NCBI GenBank assembly: GCA_002886105.1
Contig: CP025776.1
Coordinates: 1,798,001-1,862,000, forward strand
Direction: 5' to 3'
DNA: 64,000 bases
Origin: Enterobacter sp. EA-1
Lineage (GTDB): Bacteria > Pseudomonadota > Gammaproteobacteria > Enterobacterales > Enterobacteriaceae
Part shown: positions 9,387 through 22,168 of the stretch, piece after piece
How the letters are laid out: every line of letters starts with the position of its first letter
How positions within the stretch are numbered: the stretch's first letter is position 1
Made by a program: the position numbers and the translations under genes
Notes under the pieces: model-generated
Told to the model about the DNA's origin: nothing
Seen by the model: the letters and a program-made list of their open reading frames with translations, nothing else
The model's database searches: none

Positions 9387-11561
9387 ATGACAGAGAAAAC
9401 ACACCATTCGCACCATGCCGCCCCGGTGGTGGGCAATGACGAAATCGATATTGGCCGTTTGTTCCGGCACCATCGTTGAAGCTCGCTGGTGGGTACTGGG
9501 CATCACGGCCGTGTTTGCGCTTATCGCCGTCGTGTATTGCCTGTTTGCGACGCCTATTTACAGCGCCGATTCGCTGGTGCAAATCGAGCAGAATACCGGC
9601 AGTTCGCTGGTTCAGGACCTGAACAGCGCGCTGTCGAACAAACCGCCTGCGTCGGAAGCAGAAATTCAGTTGATCCAGTCACGCATGGTGCTGGGCAAAA
9701 CCGTCGACGATCTCGATCTCGACATTTCAGTGGTCAAAAATACCTTTCCACTGTTTGGCGCCGGTTGGGACCGTCTGATGGGGCGTCAGAATGAAACGGT
9801 AAAAGTCACCACCTTTACCTTACCGAAAGGGAAGAATGACGATACCGGACGGTGAAGGTGCTCGGCCCGAAACAGTACCTGTTAACCAGCGACAGCGGTT
9901 TTGAGGCACGCGGTGAAGTGGGGCAGTTGTTGAGTAAAGCGGGCGTTACCATGATGGTGGGCGCAATCCGGGCCTCCACCGATAGCGAATTTACCGTGAC
10001 CAAATTCTCCACGCTGGGGATGATCAACAATCTGCAAAACAACCTGACGGTAACAGAAACCGGCAAGGACACGGGCGTATTGAGTCTGAGTTTTACCGGG
10101 GAAGATCGCGATCAAATCCGCGCCATTCTCGACAGCATCACCCGTAATTACCGGCGCAGAATGTGGAGCGCAAATCGGAAGAAGCCGCTAAAAGCCCTGG
10201 TTTTCCTCGACAAGCAGTTACCTGAAGTGCGCCAGAACCCTCGACATTGCGGAAAACAAACTCAACGCCTATCGCCAGCAACAGGACTCCGTTGACCTGC
10301 CGCTGGAAGCAAAATCCGTTCTCGACTCGATGGTTAACATTGACGCCCAGTTGAACGAGTTGACCTTTAAAGAAGCGGAAATCTCCAAACTCTATACGAG
10401 GGCTCACCCGGCGTACCGCACGCTGCTGGAAAAACGTCAGGTGCTGGAAACCGAGAAAGCGAAACTGAATACCCGCGTGACGGCGATGCCGAAAACGCAG
10501 CAGGAAATTGTCCGTTTGACCCGTGATGTGGAATCCGGGCAGCAAGTGTATATGCAACTGCTGAACAAGCAGCAGGAGCTGAAGATCACGGAAGCAAGCA
10601 CCGTAGGTGATGTGCGCATCGTGGACCCGGCGATTACACAGCCCGGCGTACTGAAACCGAAGAAAGTGCTGATCATTCTTGGCAGCATCATCCTCGGCCT
10701 GATTGTGTCGATTGTCGCTGTGCTGCTGCGCTCACTGTTCAACCGTGGTATCGAAAGTCCGCAGATTCTGGAAGAGCACGGCATGAATGTGTATGCCAGC
10801 ATTCCGCTGTCGGAGTGGCAAAAAGCGCGGGATAGCGCCAAAACCGCCAAAGGCAGTAAGCGTTACAAACAAAGCCAGTTGCTGGCGGTGGGTAACCCGA
10901 CGGATCTGGCCATCGAAGCGATACGCAGCCTGCGCACCAGTCTTCACTTCGCCATGATGCAGGCGAAAAACAATGTGCTAATGATGACCGGGGTCAGCCC
11001 GTCAATCGGTAAAACGTTCGTCTGCGCCAACCTTGCCGCGGTGATAAGCCAAACCAATAAACGCGTACTGCTGATCGACTGCGATATGCGTAAGGGGTAT
11101 ACGCACGAGCTGCTAGGGACCGACAACATTAATGGCCTGTCTGATGTGCTGGCCGGGAAAGGGCCGCTGGAGAACTGTGCGAAACCGACCTCCATCAGCA
11201 ACTTTGACCTCGTGCCGCGCGGGCAGATCCCGCCGAACCCGTCAGAACCGCTGCTGATGAGCGAACGTTTTTCACAACTGCTGCAATGGGCCAGCAGCCA
11301 GTATGACCTCGGTGCTGATCGATACACCGCCCATCCTCGCGGTAACGGACGCCGCCGTGGTAGGCCGCCATGCCGGCACCACGTTGATGGTTGCCCGCTA
11401 TGCAGTGAACACGCTGAAAGAGATCCAGACCAGTTTGAGCCGTTTCGAACAGAACGGTATTGAAGTGAAAGGCGTGATCCTGAACTCGATTTTCCGCCGT
11501 GCAACCGGCTACCGGGGATTACGGTTACTACGAGTACGAATACAAATCCGATTCGAAATAA
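9387..11561 (+). CDS. wzc: Wzc, tyrosine autokinase of colanic acid export
   Basis: Wzc is an inner-membrane polysaccharide co-polymerase and bacterial tyrosine kinase that couples to Wza. Domains in order are a Wzz-like N-terminus (EARWWVLGI membrane segment, PIYSADSLVQIEQ), a long periplasmic coiled coil, a second membrane segment near KKVLIILGSIILGLIVSIV, then the kinase with Walker A SPSIGKTF, Walker A' VLLIDCDMRKG and Walker B LIDTPPILAVTDA, and a tyrosine-rich tail YYEYEYKSDSK. Errors include CCAGG read as CCGG near 10150, CCTGG as CCCTGG near 10196 and CCTGG as CCTCGG at 11307-11312. About 724 codons, normal for the family. Confidence 0.96.
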
Positions 11562-11584
11562 CAAGACCCTCACCTCTACCACTG

Positions 11585-11627
11585 CACTCCGCCCTCCTCC
11601 TGAACTAAGAAGGGGAGGGCGGGAGTG
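11585..11627 (+). terminator. Stem-loop between wzc and wcaA
   Basis: A GC-rich inverted repeat, CACTCCGCCCTCC facing GGAGGGCGGGAGTG, fills the 106-base gap between wzc and wcaA. E. coli has a comparable stem-loop here that gives partial termination, lowering expression of the downstream genes relative to wza-wzb-wzc. There is no strong T run, so partial attenuation or mRNA protection is more likely than full termination. Confidence 0.55.
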
Positions 11628-11667
11628 AGGCACAAGCGGCATGTTGAACGTATTAGGGGATCGCATC

Positions 11668-12540
11668 ATGAGCACAACAGCAAACCCGTTAATTTCCATT
11701 TATATGCCAACCGAACCGGCAACAGCTGGCGATCCGCGCCATTAAATCGGTGCTGCGTCAGGATTATCCGCACTGGGAAATGATCATTGTTGATGATTGC
11801 TCCGCGACCTTCGAGCAACTGCAACAATTTGTTGATGAACTGGGCGACCCGCGTGTGAGCTACACGCGCAACGCATTTAATTCCGGCGCGTGCGCGGTGC
11901 GTAACCAGGGCGATTTTGCAGGCGAAAGGGCAGTACATCACCGGCATTGACGATGACGACGAGTGGACGCCAAATCGTCTGTCCGTGTTTCTGGCGCATA
12001 AAGATCTGCTCAACACGCGCGCTTTTTTTATACGCCAATGATTATGTCTGCCGAGTGGCGAAGTGTACGCGCAGCCTACCAGCCTGCCGCTGTACCCGAA
12101 ATCGCCGTTTTCCCGCAAGCTGTTTTTACAAGCGCAATATTGTCGGGAATCAGGTGTTTACACTGGGCATGGCGCTTTAAAGAGAGCCTGTTTGATACGC
12201 AACTGAAGGCCGCTCAGGATTACGACATCTTTTTGCGCATGGTGGAAGAGTACGGCGAACCGGCGAAAATCGAAGAGGCCACGCAGATCCTGCACATTAA
12301 CCACGGTGAAATGCAGATCACCTCATCGCCAAAGAAATTTTCCGGTTATTTCCATTTTTATCGCAAGCATAAGGCCAAGTTCGACCGCGCCAGTAAAAGT
12401 ACCAGTTGTTTACCCTGTACCAGATCCGCAATAAGCGCATGAACTGGCGTACGTTGTTAACGCTGTTTTCCTTGCGTAATGGCAAACGTCTGGCTGACGG
12501 GCTGCGGGGAAATAATGCGACTGGAAGACTTTCGCGCTAA
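11668..12540 (+). CDS. wcaA: WcaA, colanic acid GT2 glycosyltransferase
   Basis: WcaA is a cytoplasmic GT-A fold transferase of family GT2 that adds one sugar of the colanic acid repeat. Seen are ISIYMPT at the start, QDYPHWEMIIVDDCS, the DxD region TGIDDDDEWTPNRL, LKAAQDYDIFLRMVEEYGEP and HINHGEMQITSSPKKFSGYFHFYRKH in pieces, colinear with E. coli WcaA (279 residues). The ATG at 11668 follows GGGGATCGC. The gene ends at 12538-12540 and overlaps wcaB by 26 bases, as in E. coli. Single-base indels break the frame near 11717, 11917, 12027, 12120 and 12400. Confidence 0.93.
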
Positions 12541-13005
12541 TCACTGGAGCTTACGTCCATGCTGCATGGTTGCGGCGTACCGCATCGCCCACTTTGCTCC
12601 GTCTGGCGCAAAAAGCATGTCATTAACAACCTGTGGGCCGCCCCGGTGTTGCTGCTGTACCGCTTTGTCACCGAATGCCTGTTCGGCTACGAGATACAGG
12701 CCGCAGCCACCATCGGCCGCCGTTTCACCATCCATCACGGCTACGCGGTGGTGATCAATAAAAACACCATCGCTGGTGACGATTTCACGATTCGCCACGG
12801 TGTCACCATCGGTAATCGTGGCGCAGAGAGTCTGGCCTGCCCGGTGATTGGCAACGGCGTTGAGCTGGGCGCAAACGTGGTGATCATCGGCGACATTACC
12901 ATTGGCAACAATGTCACCATCGGCGCGGGTAGCGTGGTGCTCGACAGCGTGCCGGACAATGCGTTGGTGGTGGGTGAGAAGGCGCGTGTGAAGGTAATTA
13001 AATGA
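12515..13005 (+). CDS. wcaB: WcaB, colanic acid acetyltransferase
   Basis: WcaB is a serine-acetyltransferase-like left-handed beta-helix protein that O-acetylates the colanic acid repeat. From the ATG at 12515 (MRLEDFRANHWSLRPCC) it runs into FTIHHGYAVVINKNT, FTIRHGVTIGNRGAE, VELGANVVIIGDITIGNNVTIGAGSVVLDSVPDN and ARVKVIK; the hexapeptide repeats are clear. Length 162 matches E. coli. One T is missing near 12596 (CACTTTGC for CACTTTTGC), which otherwise makes the gene look as though it starts at 12559. It overlaps wcaA by 26 bases and wcaC by 4. Confidence 0.93.
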
Positions 13006-14211
13006 ATATTTTACAGTTTAACGTGCGCCTCGCTGAAGGCGGCGCTGCCGGTGTGCGCTGGATCTGCACCAGCGCACGCACTGCAAAACGCAGTCACGCT
13101 TTATTTATGGCTATGGCAAAGGCGGCAAAAAAAGCGTCAGCCACGACGACTATCAGCAGGTGTATAAACAGACCCGCGTCTGACATCGATCGTCTCGGCG
13201 CTATTTCGCCTGTTTAACCGCGATGTTTTTGGCAACCTGAATAATCTCTACCGCACGGTGACCCGCAGCGAAGGGCCGGTGGTGCTCCATTTTCATGTGA
13301 TGCACAGCTACTGGCTGAATCTGGAAGAGGTCGTGACCTTTTGCCAGAAGGTGAAAGCCCACAAGCCGGACGTCACCTTTGTCTGGACGTTGCACGATCA
13401 CTGGAGCGTTACCGGGCGCTGCGCCTTTACCGATGGCTGCGAAGGCTGGAAAGATCAGTGCAAAAGTGCCCAACGCTGGCCAATTATCCGCCAGTCAAAG
13501 TGGACCGTGCGCATCAGCTGGTGTCGGGTAAGCGTCAGCTTTTCAACGACATGCTGGCGCTGGGCTGCCAGTTTATTTCCCCCCAGCCAGCATGTGGCGG
13601 ATGCCTTTAATAGCCTCTACGGCGCGGGACGTTGCCGCATTATCAATAACGGATTGATGTCGCGACCGAGGCGATTTTGTCGGAGCTGTCGCCGGTTACC
13701 GTCACACAGGGGAAACCGAAAATCGCCGTTGTGGCCCATGATTTGCGGTATGACGGCAAAACCAACCAGCAACTGGTGCGCGACATCATGGCGCTGGACT
13801 CCCGCGTGGAGCTGCACACGTTCGGTAAGTTTTCGCCGTTTGAGGCGTCAAATGTGGTTAACCACGGTTTTCTGACGGATAAACGCAAACTGATGAGTGA
13901 ACTCAACCAGATGGATGCGTTGCTGTTCACATCACGGGTGGATAACTATCCGCTGATTCTGTGCGAAGCACTCTCTATCGGCGTACCGGTGATTGCCACC
14001 CACAGCGATGCCGCTCGCGAAGTGTTGCAGAAATCGGGCGGCCAGACGTTCAGTGAAGACGCGGTGCTGCCGCTGGTGCAGTGCCATAAAGCTGAGATTG
14101 CGCAGGCCGTGTTTGGCGAAAGCCTCGGAGACGTTCCGCGCACGTAGCCGTCAGGCATACAGTGGACAACAGATGCTGGAGGAGTATGTCTCATTCTATC
14201 AAGGTCTGTAG
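13002..14211 (+). CDS. wcaC: WcaC, colanic acid glycosyltransferase
   Basis: WcaC is a GT4-type glycosyltransferase of the colanic acid assembly line. Visible blocks are MNILQFNVRLAEGGAAGV, VVLHFHVMHSYWLNLEEVV, VWTLHDHWSVTGRCAFTDGCEGW, FISPSQHVADAFNSLYG, IAVVAHDLRYDGKTNQQL and the nucleotide-sugar binding end LLFTSRVDNYPLILCEALSIGVPVIAT (split here). Its length of about 403 fits E. coli WcaC (405). The ATG at 13002 overlaps the wcaB stop. The frame is broken near 13060-13080, 13185, 13478, 13580 and 13655. Confidence 0.93.
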
Positions 14212-15397
14212 TTACCTCCTGCTACCGCTGATTTACCTGCTGGTCAACGTCAAGATCGTCTCCTGGGGGAGAGCTTTCCGGTGACCATCGTGACGTTTCT
14301 GCCGGTACTGCTGTTGCTCTACGTTGAGCGCATCAACCTGAAAAAAGTTGATGATTGCGTTAAGCATCGGTGCGGCGTTAACGCTCTTTAACTACGTCTT
14401 CGGCAAGTCGCTGGATGCCAGCAAATACGTGACCTCAACGATGCTGTTTGTCTACATCGTGATCATTATCGGCATGGTGGAGCATCCGCTTCAAAACCGT
14501 TTCACCGCATAACTACCGCAAGATTTTGCGCTTTTTCTATGCGGTGGTGGCGATGGTGGTGATGCTGGCGGCGCTGGAAATGGCGCAGATTATCCTGACC
14601 GGCGGCAGCAGTCTGATGGAGGTGATTTCGAAATACCTCATCTACAGCAACAGTTACGTGCTGAATTTTATCAAATTTGGCGGTAAGCGAACCACGGCGC
14701 TATATTTCGAGCCTGCGTTCTTCGCTCTGGCATTAATCTCAATTTGGCTCAGCATCAAACAGTTCGGTATCAAAACTCCGAAGACCGATGCTATGATTTT
14801 GGCAGGGATAGTACTTTCGGGATCGTTCTCAGGGGTAATGACATTTATCATGTTTTACCTGCTGGAATGGGCTTTCCAGTATTTGAACAAAGAAGCGATC
14901 CGAAAAAGTTACCGTTGCAATACTATTTCATTGGCAGTCTTTATAGTCGGGATTGTGTTTGCTTTTCCATATATCGCGACGCGTGTCGGTGATTTAGGAA
15001 CGGAAGGCTCTTCATCTACCGCATTATCGGTCCGCTTGTGATGGTAGGATATTCGCTGACCAATATCGACGGGGTAGTAAGATTCGGCTCACTTTATGAA
15101 TATGTCGCATCATTCGGAATCTTTAACGGTGCAGACGTCGGGAAAACAATAGACAATGGGTTGTATCTGCTGATCATTTATTTTTCATGGTTCGCAGTAA
15201 TACTAACCGGGTGGTACCTGTTTAAAGTTGGGAAAATGATGATCAGCGCCTTCGGCAATAATCAGAATTTTCGCGTACAGCTTTACCTGTTTACACCGAT
15301 ATCGTTGTTTTTACGGGGTCAATTTTAGCCCGGAATATGCGTTTTAATTGTTTGTCCGTTTATTCTGCGTAAAGCGCTGAATATAGTGAAAACATAA
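14186..15397 (+). CDS. wcaD: WcaD, colanic acid polymerase (Wzy-type)
   Basis: WcaD is the predicted inner-membrane polymerase that links colanic acid repeats in the periplasm. It is strongly hydrophobic with many membrane segments: SYLLLPLIYLLVNVKI, TFLPVLLLLYVERI, FKFGGKRTTALYFEPAFFALALISIWL, SGVMTFIMFYLLEWAF, GVVRFGSLYEYVASFGIF and GLYLLIIYFSWFAV. Length is about 404, as in E. coli. The ATG at 14186 lies inside the end of wcaC (26-base overlap). The frame is interrupted near 14262, 14348, 14490, 14905, 15020 and 15310. The stop is at 15395-15397. Confidence 0.93.
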
Positions 15398-15410
15398 AGA
15401 GGTGGGTCAA

Positions 15411-16155
15411 ATGCTGCTAACTGTTATTACTGTTGCATTTCGCAATCATGAAGGTGTGGTGAAGACCGGCAGTCTCTGGCCCATCTGGCGAAAGCGCAGG
15501 ATATCGAGTTCGAATGGATTGTCGTTGATGGCGGCTCGCAGGATGGCACTGCGGAATTTCTGAAAAATCTCAACGGTCAGTACAACTTACGTTACATTAG
15601 CGAGCGCGACAAAGGCATTTACGATGCGATGAACAAAGGCATCGATATGGCCACGGGCCGCTTTGCGTTATTCCTTAATTCCGGCGATATTTTCCATGAG
15701 GAAATTGTGGATGTTGTTCGCCAGTTGGATGAGGAAACAGACCGTGCGATGTATATTGGCGATGCGATGCTGGATTTCGGCGATGGCACCCAAAATACGT
15801 CGTAGCGCAAAACATGGCTGGTATATTTACCACAGTTTGCCGGCCAGCCATCAGGCGATATTTTTCCCGGTAAATGGTCTGAAAACATACCCCTACGATC
15901 TGCAATTTAAAGTCTCTTCCGATTACGCGTTAGCAGCCAGAATGTTTAAAGCGGGTTTTCCGTTTAAGCGTTTGAAAGGTCTGGTGTCTGAATTTTCAAT
16001 GGGCGGCGTATCCACATCGAATAACCTTGAATTATGTCAGGATGCTCGCAAGGTTCAGCGCACAATATTGCGAGTGCCGGGTTTTTGGGCGCAATTGTCA
16101 TATGTTGCGCTTGCGAACAACCGGCAAAGCAAAGGCCTTATATAACAAAGCATAG
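15411..16155 (+). CDS. wcaE: WcaE, colanic acid GT2 glycosyltransferase
   Basis: WcaE is a GT2-family transferase of the colanic acid pathway. From [15 protein letters not shown] it shows [42 protein letters not shown] (nucleotide-sugar and DxD region), [38 protein letters not shown] and [17 protein letters not shown]. Length about 248, as in E. coli. The stop is at 16153-16155 after a short frameshifted stretch. Indels occur near 15465, 15795 and 16110. Confidence 0.93.
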
Positions 16156-16177
16156 CGCTCAAATATAAGGAAAACAG

Positions 16178-16732
16178 ATGCAGGATTTACAAGGATTCTC
16201 CGTGCCAAAAGGCTTTCGGGGGCGGCAATGCTATTAAGGTTCAACTGTGGTGGGCTGTTCAGGCGACATTATTCGCGTGGTCCCCGCAGGTGCTGTATCG
16301 CTGGCGTGCCTTCTTATTGCGTCTGTTTGGCGCAAAGGTAGGAAAAGGGGTAGTTATTCGCCCTTCGGTCAGGATCACCTACCCATGGAAATTAACGTTA
16401 GGCGATTACAGCTGGTAGGAGATGACGCAGTGTTATACACGCTGGGTGATATTTCTATCGGCGCAAATTCCGTTGTTTCACAGAAATGTTATTTGTGCAC
16501 CGGCAGTCACGATTATACGAGCGCGCATTTTGACATTAACGCGACGCCTATCGTGATTGGCGAAAAGTGCTGGCTGGCGACGGATGTGTTTGTCGCGCCC
16601 GGCGTCACCATCGGCGACGGAACGGTGGTCGGTGCGCGCAGCAGTGTTTTTAAATCGCTACCGGCAAATGTGATTTGCCGTGGCAATCCCGCAGTGGTGA
16701 CGCGCGAACGCGTTGAAAAGGTAACTCCCTAA
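16178..16732 (+). CDS. wcaF: WcaF, colanic acid acetyltransferase
   Basis: WcaF is a second left-handed beta-helix O-acetyltransferase of the operon. It reads MQDLQGFSVPKGFRGG, then VQLWWAVQATLFAWSPQVLYRWRAFLLRLFG (recovered over indels near 16240), SYLCTGSHDYTSAHF-like sequence, PIVIGEKCWLATDVFVAPGVTIGDGTVVGARSSVFKSLPAN and RGNPAVVTRERV. The hexapeptide repeat with its VTIGDGTVVGARSSV turn is typical. E. coli WcaF has 182 residues; here about 184. Frame errors lie near 16215, 16245, 16365 and 16420. Confidence 0.93.
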
Positions 16733-16754
16733 CAGGGAACATTGAGGAAAATAA

Positions 16755-17880
<1,126 letters not shown>

Positions 17881-17882
17881 GC

Positions 17883-18850
17883 ATGACGAAACAACGTATT
17901 TTTGTGGCTGGCCATCGCGGGATGGTGGGGTCAGCCATCGTTCGGCAGCTTGAACAGCGTGCGGATGTTGAACTGGTCCTGCGTTCCCGTGAGGAGCTGA
18001 ACCTGTTGGATTCCGCCGCCGTGCATGCGTTTTTCGCAAATGAACGCATTGATCAGGTGTACCCGGCGGCAGCGAAGGTGGGCGGTATTGTGGCGAACAA
18101 TACCTACCCGGCGGACTTCATCTACGAAAATATGATGATTGAGGAGCAACATCATTCATGCTGCACACCTGCATGACGTGAACAAACTGTTGTTCCTCGG
18201 TTCGTCCTGTATCTGCCCGAAACTGGCGCATCAACCGATGGCGGAGAGCGAGCTGCTGCAAGGCACGCTGGAGCCGACCAACGAACCGTATGCGATTGCC
18301 AAGATTGCTGGCATCAAGCTGTGCGAATCCTACAACCGCCAATATGGCCGTGATTATCGCTCAGTGATGCCGACCAACCTGTACGGGCCGCACGATAACT
18401 TCCACCCGAGCAACTCGCACGTGATCCCTGCGTTGCTGCGCCGCTTCCATGAAGCAACGCAAGAGAACGCGCCGGATGTGGTGGTGTGGGGCAGCGGTAC
18501 GCCAATGCGCGAATTCCTGCATGTGGACGACATGGCCGCGGCCAGCATTCACGTTCAGGAACTGGCGAGAGAAGTGTGGCTGGAAAATACCGAACCGATG
18601 CTGTCGCACATTAACGTCGGCACCGGGGTGGATTGCACGATCCGCGAACTGGCGCAAACCATGGCCAACGTGGTGGGCTACAAAGGTCGCGTGGTGTTTG
18701 ACGCCACGAAACCGGATGGTACGCCGCGTAAGTTGCTGGATGTGACACGCCTGCACCAGCTTGGCTGGTATCACGAGATCTCACTGGAAGCCGGCCTTGC
18801 CAGCACCTACCAGTGGTTCCTTGAAAACCAGCACCGGTTCCGGGGGGTAG
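17883..18850 (+). CDS. fcl: GDP-L-fucose synthase
   Basis: Fcl (WcaG) is the epimerase/reductase that finishes GDP-L-fucose from the Gmd product. The N-terminal GHRGMVGSA nucleotide motif, [20 protein letters not shown] (YxxxK) and [32 protein letters not shown] are all present. About 321 residues. At 18062-18066 CCCGG stands where CCTGG is expected, changing VYLAAAK to VYPAAAK; this is probably a base-calling error. An extra G near 18147 and another just before the stop (CGGGGGGTAG) disturb the frame. The operon continues with gmm 2 bases later. Confidence 0.95.
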
Positions 18851-18852
18851 GC

Positions 18853-19328
18853 ATGTTTTTGAGTCATGAAGATTTTGCCACGGTGGTGCGTTCCACCCCG
18901 CTGATTTCCATCGATTTGATCGTGGAGAATTCACGCGGCGAGTTTTTACTCGGTAAACGCACTAACCGTCCGGCCCAGTGGATACTGGTTTGTGCCGGGC
19001 GGACGCGTGCAAAAGGATGAACCGCTGGCGGTGGCTTTCGAGCGCCTGACCCAGTGCGGAACTGGGGCTGCGCCTGCCGATGTCGGCAGGTGAGTTCTAC
19101 GGCGTCTGGCAGCACTTCTATGACGATAACTTCTCCGGTAGCACGTTTTCCACCCACTACATTGTGCTCGGTTTCCGCTTGCGTGTGGACGAGGAGACGC
19201 TCGTGCTGCCGTCGGACCAGCACAATGATTATCGCTGGGGAACGCCGGAGTCGCTGATTGCCGATCCGCTGGTGCACGACAACAGCCGCGCCTATTTCCT
19301 CGATGCGCAGGGAGTTCCGGGCTTATGA
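18853..19328 (+). CDS. gmm: GDP-mannose mannosyl hydrolase
   Basis: Gmm (WcaH) is a nudix-like enzyme that hydrolyses GDP-mannose and GDP-glucose, probably tuning the sugar-nucleotide pool. Blocks are [39 protein letters not shown], the modified nudix loop GGRVQKDE with ERLTQAELG, and [18 protein letters not shown]. The length of 158 fits. Two errors both hit CCAGG: near 18977 (CCCAGTGGATAC for CCCAGGGATAC) and near 19055 (CCCAGTGCGG for CCCAGGCGG). The stop overlaps the wcaI start by 4 bases. Confidence 0.94.
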
Positions 19329-20621
19329 AAATCCTCGGTCTATGGCATCAACTATTCGCCGGAGCTGACCGGGATCGGTAAGTACACCGGCGAAATGGTG
19401 GAATGGATGGCCCGTCAGGGCCATGACGTGCGCGTGATCACCGCACCTCCGTACTATCCGGAGTGGAAAGTCGGCGAGCACTACAGCGCCTCGGCGCTGG
19501 CGAAAAGAGCAGGGGCCGCCACGGTGTGGCGTTGCCCGTTGTATGTCCCCCGTCAGCCTTCGACGTTAAAGCGGTTGCTGCACCCGGGCAGTTTTGCCCT
19601 GAGCAGTTTCTTCCCGCTGATGGCGCAACGTAGCTGGAAACCGGATCGCATTATTGGCGTGGTGCCCACGCTGTTTTGCACACCGGGCATGCGCCTGCTG
19701 GCGAAGCTGTCGGGCGCACGTACGCTGTTGCACATTCAGGATTATGAAGTTGACGCGATGCTCGGCTTAGGCATGGCGGGCAAAGGCAAGAGCGGGCGCG
19801 TCGCGCGTCTGGCAACGGCTTTTGAACGTAGCGGCCTGCATAACGTCGATAACGTCTCCACCATCTCCCGCTCAATGATGAACAAAGCGCGGGAGAAAGG
19901 GGTGGCGGCGGACAAGATCATTTTCTTCCCGAACTGGTCCGAAGTGGCGCGTTTTCGCGATGTCGACGCAGAAAGCATCGCGCAGTTACGCCGCCACCTC
20001 GGTCTGCCGGATGACAAAAAATCATTCTTTATTCCGGCAACATCGGTGAGAAGCAGGGGCTGGAAAACGTGATTGAAGCGCTGCGCGCCTGCAAAGTCAT
20101 CCGTGGTTGTTTGTCATTGTCGGGCAGGGCGGCGGTAAAGCACGACTGGAAAAATGGTCAGCGAACGCGGTCTGGACAACGTGAAATTTTTCCCGTTGCA
20201 GCCGTACGACGCGCTGCCCGCGCTGTTAAGCCTCGGGTGATTGCCATCTGGTTATCCAGAAACGCGGCGCAGCGGATGCGGTACTGCCGTCGAAGTTAAC
20301 CAACATTCTGGCCGTGGGCGGCAATGCGGTGATCACCGCAGAAGAGAGTACCGAACTTGGCCAGTTATGCCCGGCGCAGCTGGTATTGCGGTCTGCGTGG
20401 AGCCGGAATCGGTGGATGCGCTGGCCTGGGGCATCGAACGCGCGTTAGCGCTGCCCAAAAACAACACGGTGGCACGTGAATATGCCGAACGCACGCTCGA
20501 GAAAGAGAACGTGTTACGCCAATTTATTGCTGATATCAGCCCGGAAAATTCCGCTCAGCCTGAGCATGCGCACACGCAGCACGGCAGCCTGAATTTCGAC
20601 GGCAATGGGGATAAATCATGA
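19325..20621 (+). CDS. wcaI: WcaI, colanic acid fucosyltransferase (GT4)
   Basis: WcaI is a GT4 glycosyltransferase of the repeat-unit assembly. Seen are [107 protein letters not shown] and [27 protein letters not shown] replaces CCTGG at 19333-19338 (MKILVYG) and again at 19489-19494 (YSAWRW). About 424 codons, a little longer than E. coli (407) because of a C-terminal tail before the stop that overlaps the manC ATG. Confidence 0.93.
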
Positions 20622-22061
20622 GTCAAACGCAACTGTATCCGGTAGTGATGGCCGGAGGCTCCGGTAGCCGTCTGTGGCCATTGTCCCGCGTGCTTTACCC
20701 TAAACAATTCCTGTGCCTGAAGGGCGATCTCACGATGCTGCAAACCACCGTCAGTCGTCTGAACGGGGTGGATTGCGAAAGCCCGGTGGTGATTTGTAAT
20801 GAGCAGCACCGTTTTATCGTTGCCGAGCAACTGCGCCAGCTGCATAAGCTGACCGAAAACATCATCCCCGGAACCGGCGGGGCGCAACACCGCACCGGCT
20901 ATCGCTCTCGCAGCGCTGGCGGTTAAGCGCCATAACCCGGATGCCGATCCGTTAATGCTGGTGCTGGCCGCTGACCACGTTATTCAGAACGAAGAGGCTT
21001 TCCGGACATCCGTTCGCAACGCGATTCCCTATGCAGAAAGCGGCAAACTGGTGACCTTCGGGATTGTGCCTGACATGCCGGAAACCGGTTATGGCTATAT
21101 CCGCCGTGGCGAGGTCTGCGAAGGCAAAGTGGATGCGGTTGCCTTCAACGTGGCGCAATTCGTGGAAAAACCGAACTCCGAAACCGCGCAGGGCTATGTG
21201 GCCACTGGCGAATATTACTGGAATAGCGGCATGTTCCTGTTCCGCGCCGGTCGGTTCCCCGGAAGAGTTGAAAAAATACCGTCCGGACATTCTTTCCGCA
21301 TGCGAAAGGGCAATAGGAGGCCGCCGACCCGGATATGGACTTTATCCGTGTCGATGAAGAGGCGTTTCTTGCCTGCCCGGAAGAGTCGATTGACTACGCG
21401 GTAATGGAGAGAACCGCCGATGCGGTTGTGGTGCCGATGGACGCAGGCTGGAGTGACGTGGGCTCCTCGGTCTTCGCTGTGGGAAATCAGCCAGCATACA
21501 CCGGAGGGAAACGTCCATCACGGCGACGTTATCAGCCATGACACCGAGAATAGCTATGTCTATGCGGAGTCCGGACTGGTGACGACCGTCGGCGTAAAAG
21601 ATTTGGTGGTGGTGCAGACCAAAGACGCGGTGCTAATTGCTGACCGCAATCATGTGCAGGATGTGAAAAAGTGGTGGAAAAAATCAAAGCAGATGGACGC
21701 CACGAACACCATATCCACCGTGAAGTCTATCGCCCGTGGGGGGAAATACGACTCTATCGATTCCGGCGATCGCTACCGAGGGTTAAACGCATTACCGTCA
21801 AACCCTCGGCGAAGGCCTGTCCGTACAGATGCACCATCACCGCGCAGAGCACTGGGTGGTTGTGGCAGGTACGGCGAAAGTCACCATTGATGATGATGTC
21901 AAATTATTAGGCGAGAACGAGTCGATTTACATCCCGCTCGGCGCGCCATTGCCCTCGAAAACCCGGGAAAAATTCCGCTCGATCTGATTGAGGTGCGCTC
22001 CGGTTCGTACCTTGAAGAGGATGACATTGTGCGATTCAAGGATCGCTACGGGCGCATTTAA
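20618..22061 (+). CDS. manC: Mannose-1-phosphate guanylyltransferase
   Basis: ManC (CpsB) makes GDP-mannose from mannose-1-phosphate and GTP. The pyrophosphorylase signature [12 protein letters not shown] is at residues 12-23, FVEKPN is mid-protein, and a C-terminal cupin carries [13 protein letters not shown]. About 480 residues, as in E. coli. It is heavily damaged by errors at CCWGG: CCCCGG at 20866-20871 ([16 protein letters not shown]) and 21257-21262 ([12 protein letters not shown]), CCTCGG at 21465-21470 (GSWSSLWEI), CCGAGGG near 21776 (RYQVKRITVK) and CCCTCGG near 21802 (KPGEGLSVQ). It precedes manB in the GDP-fucose precursor branch. Confidence 0.95.
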
Positions 22062-22168
22062 TGTCCGTTGCCGGATAACGAAGCCGTTATCCGGCCTGAA
22101 ACTTTTATTAATCAATTATATATGGCCATTTTGCGGTCAAGGCTGACTGTTGCCTGGAAGAAGAGGTA

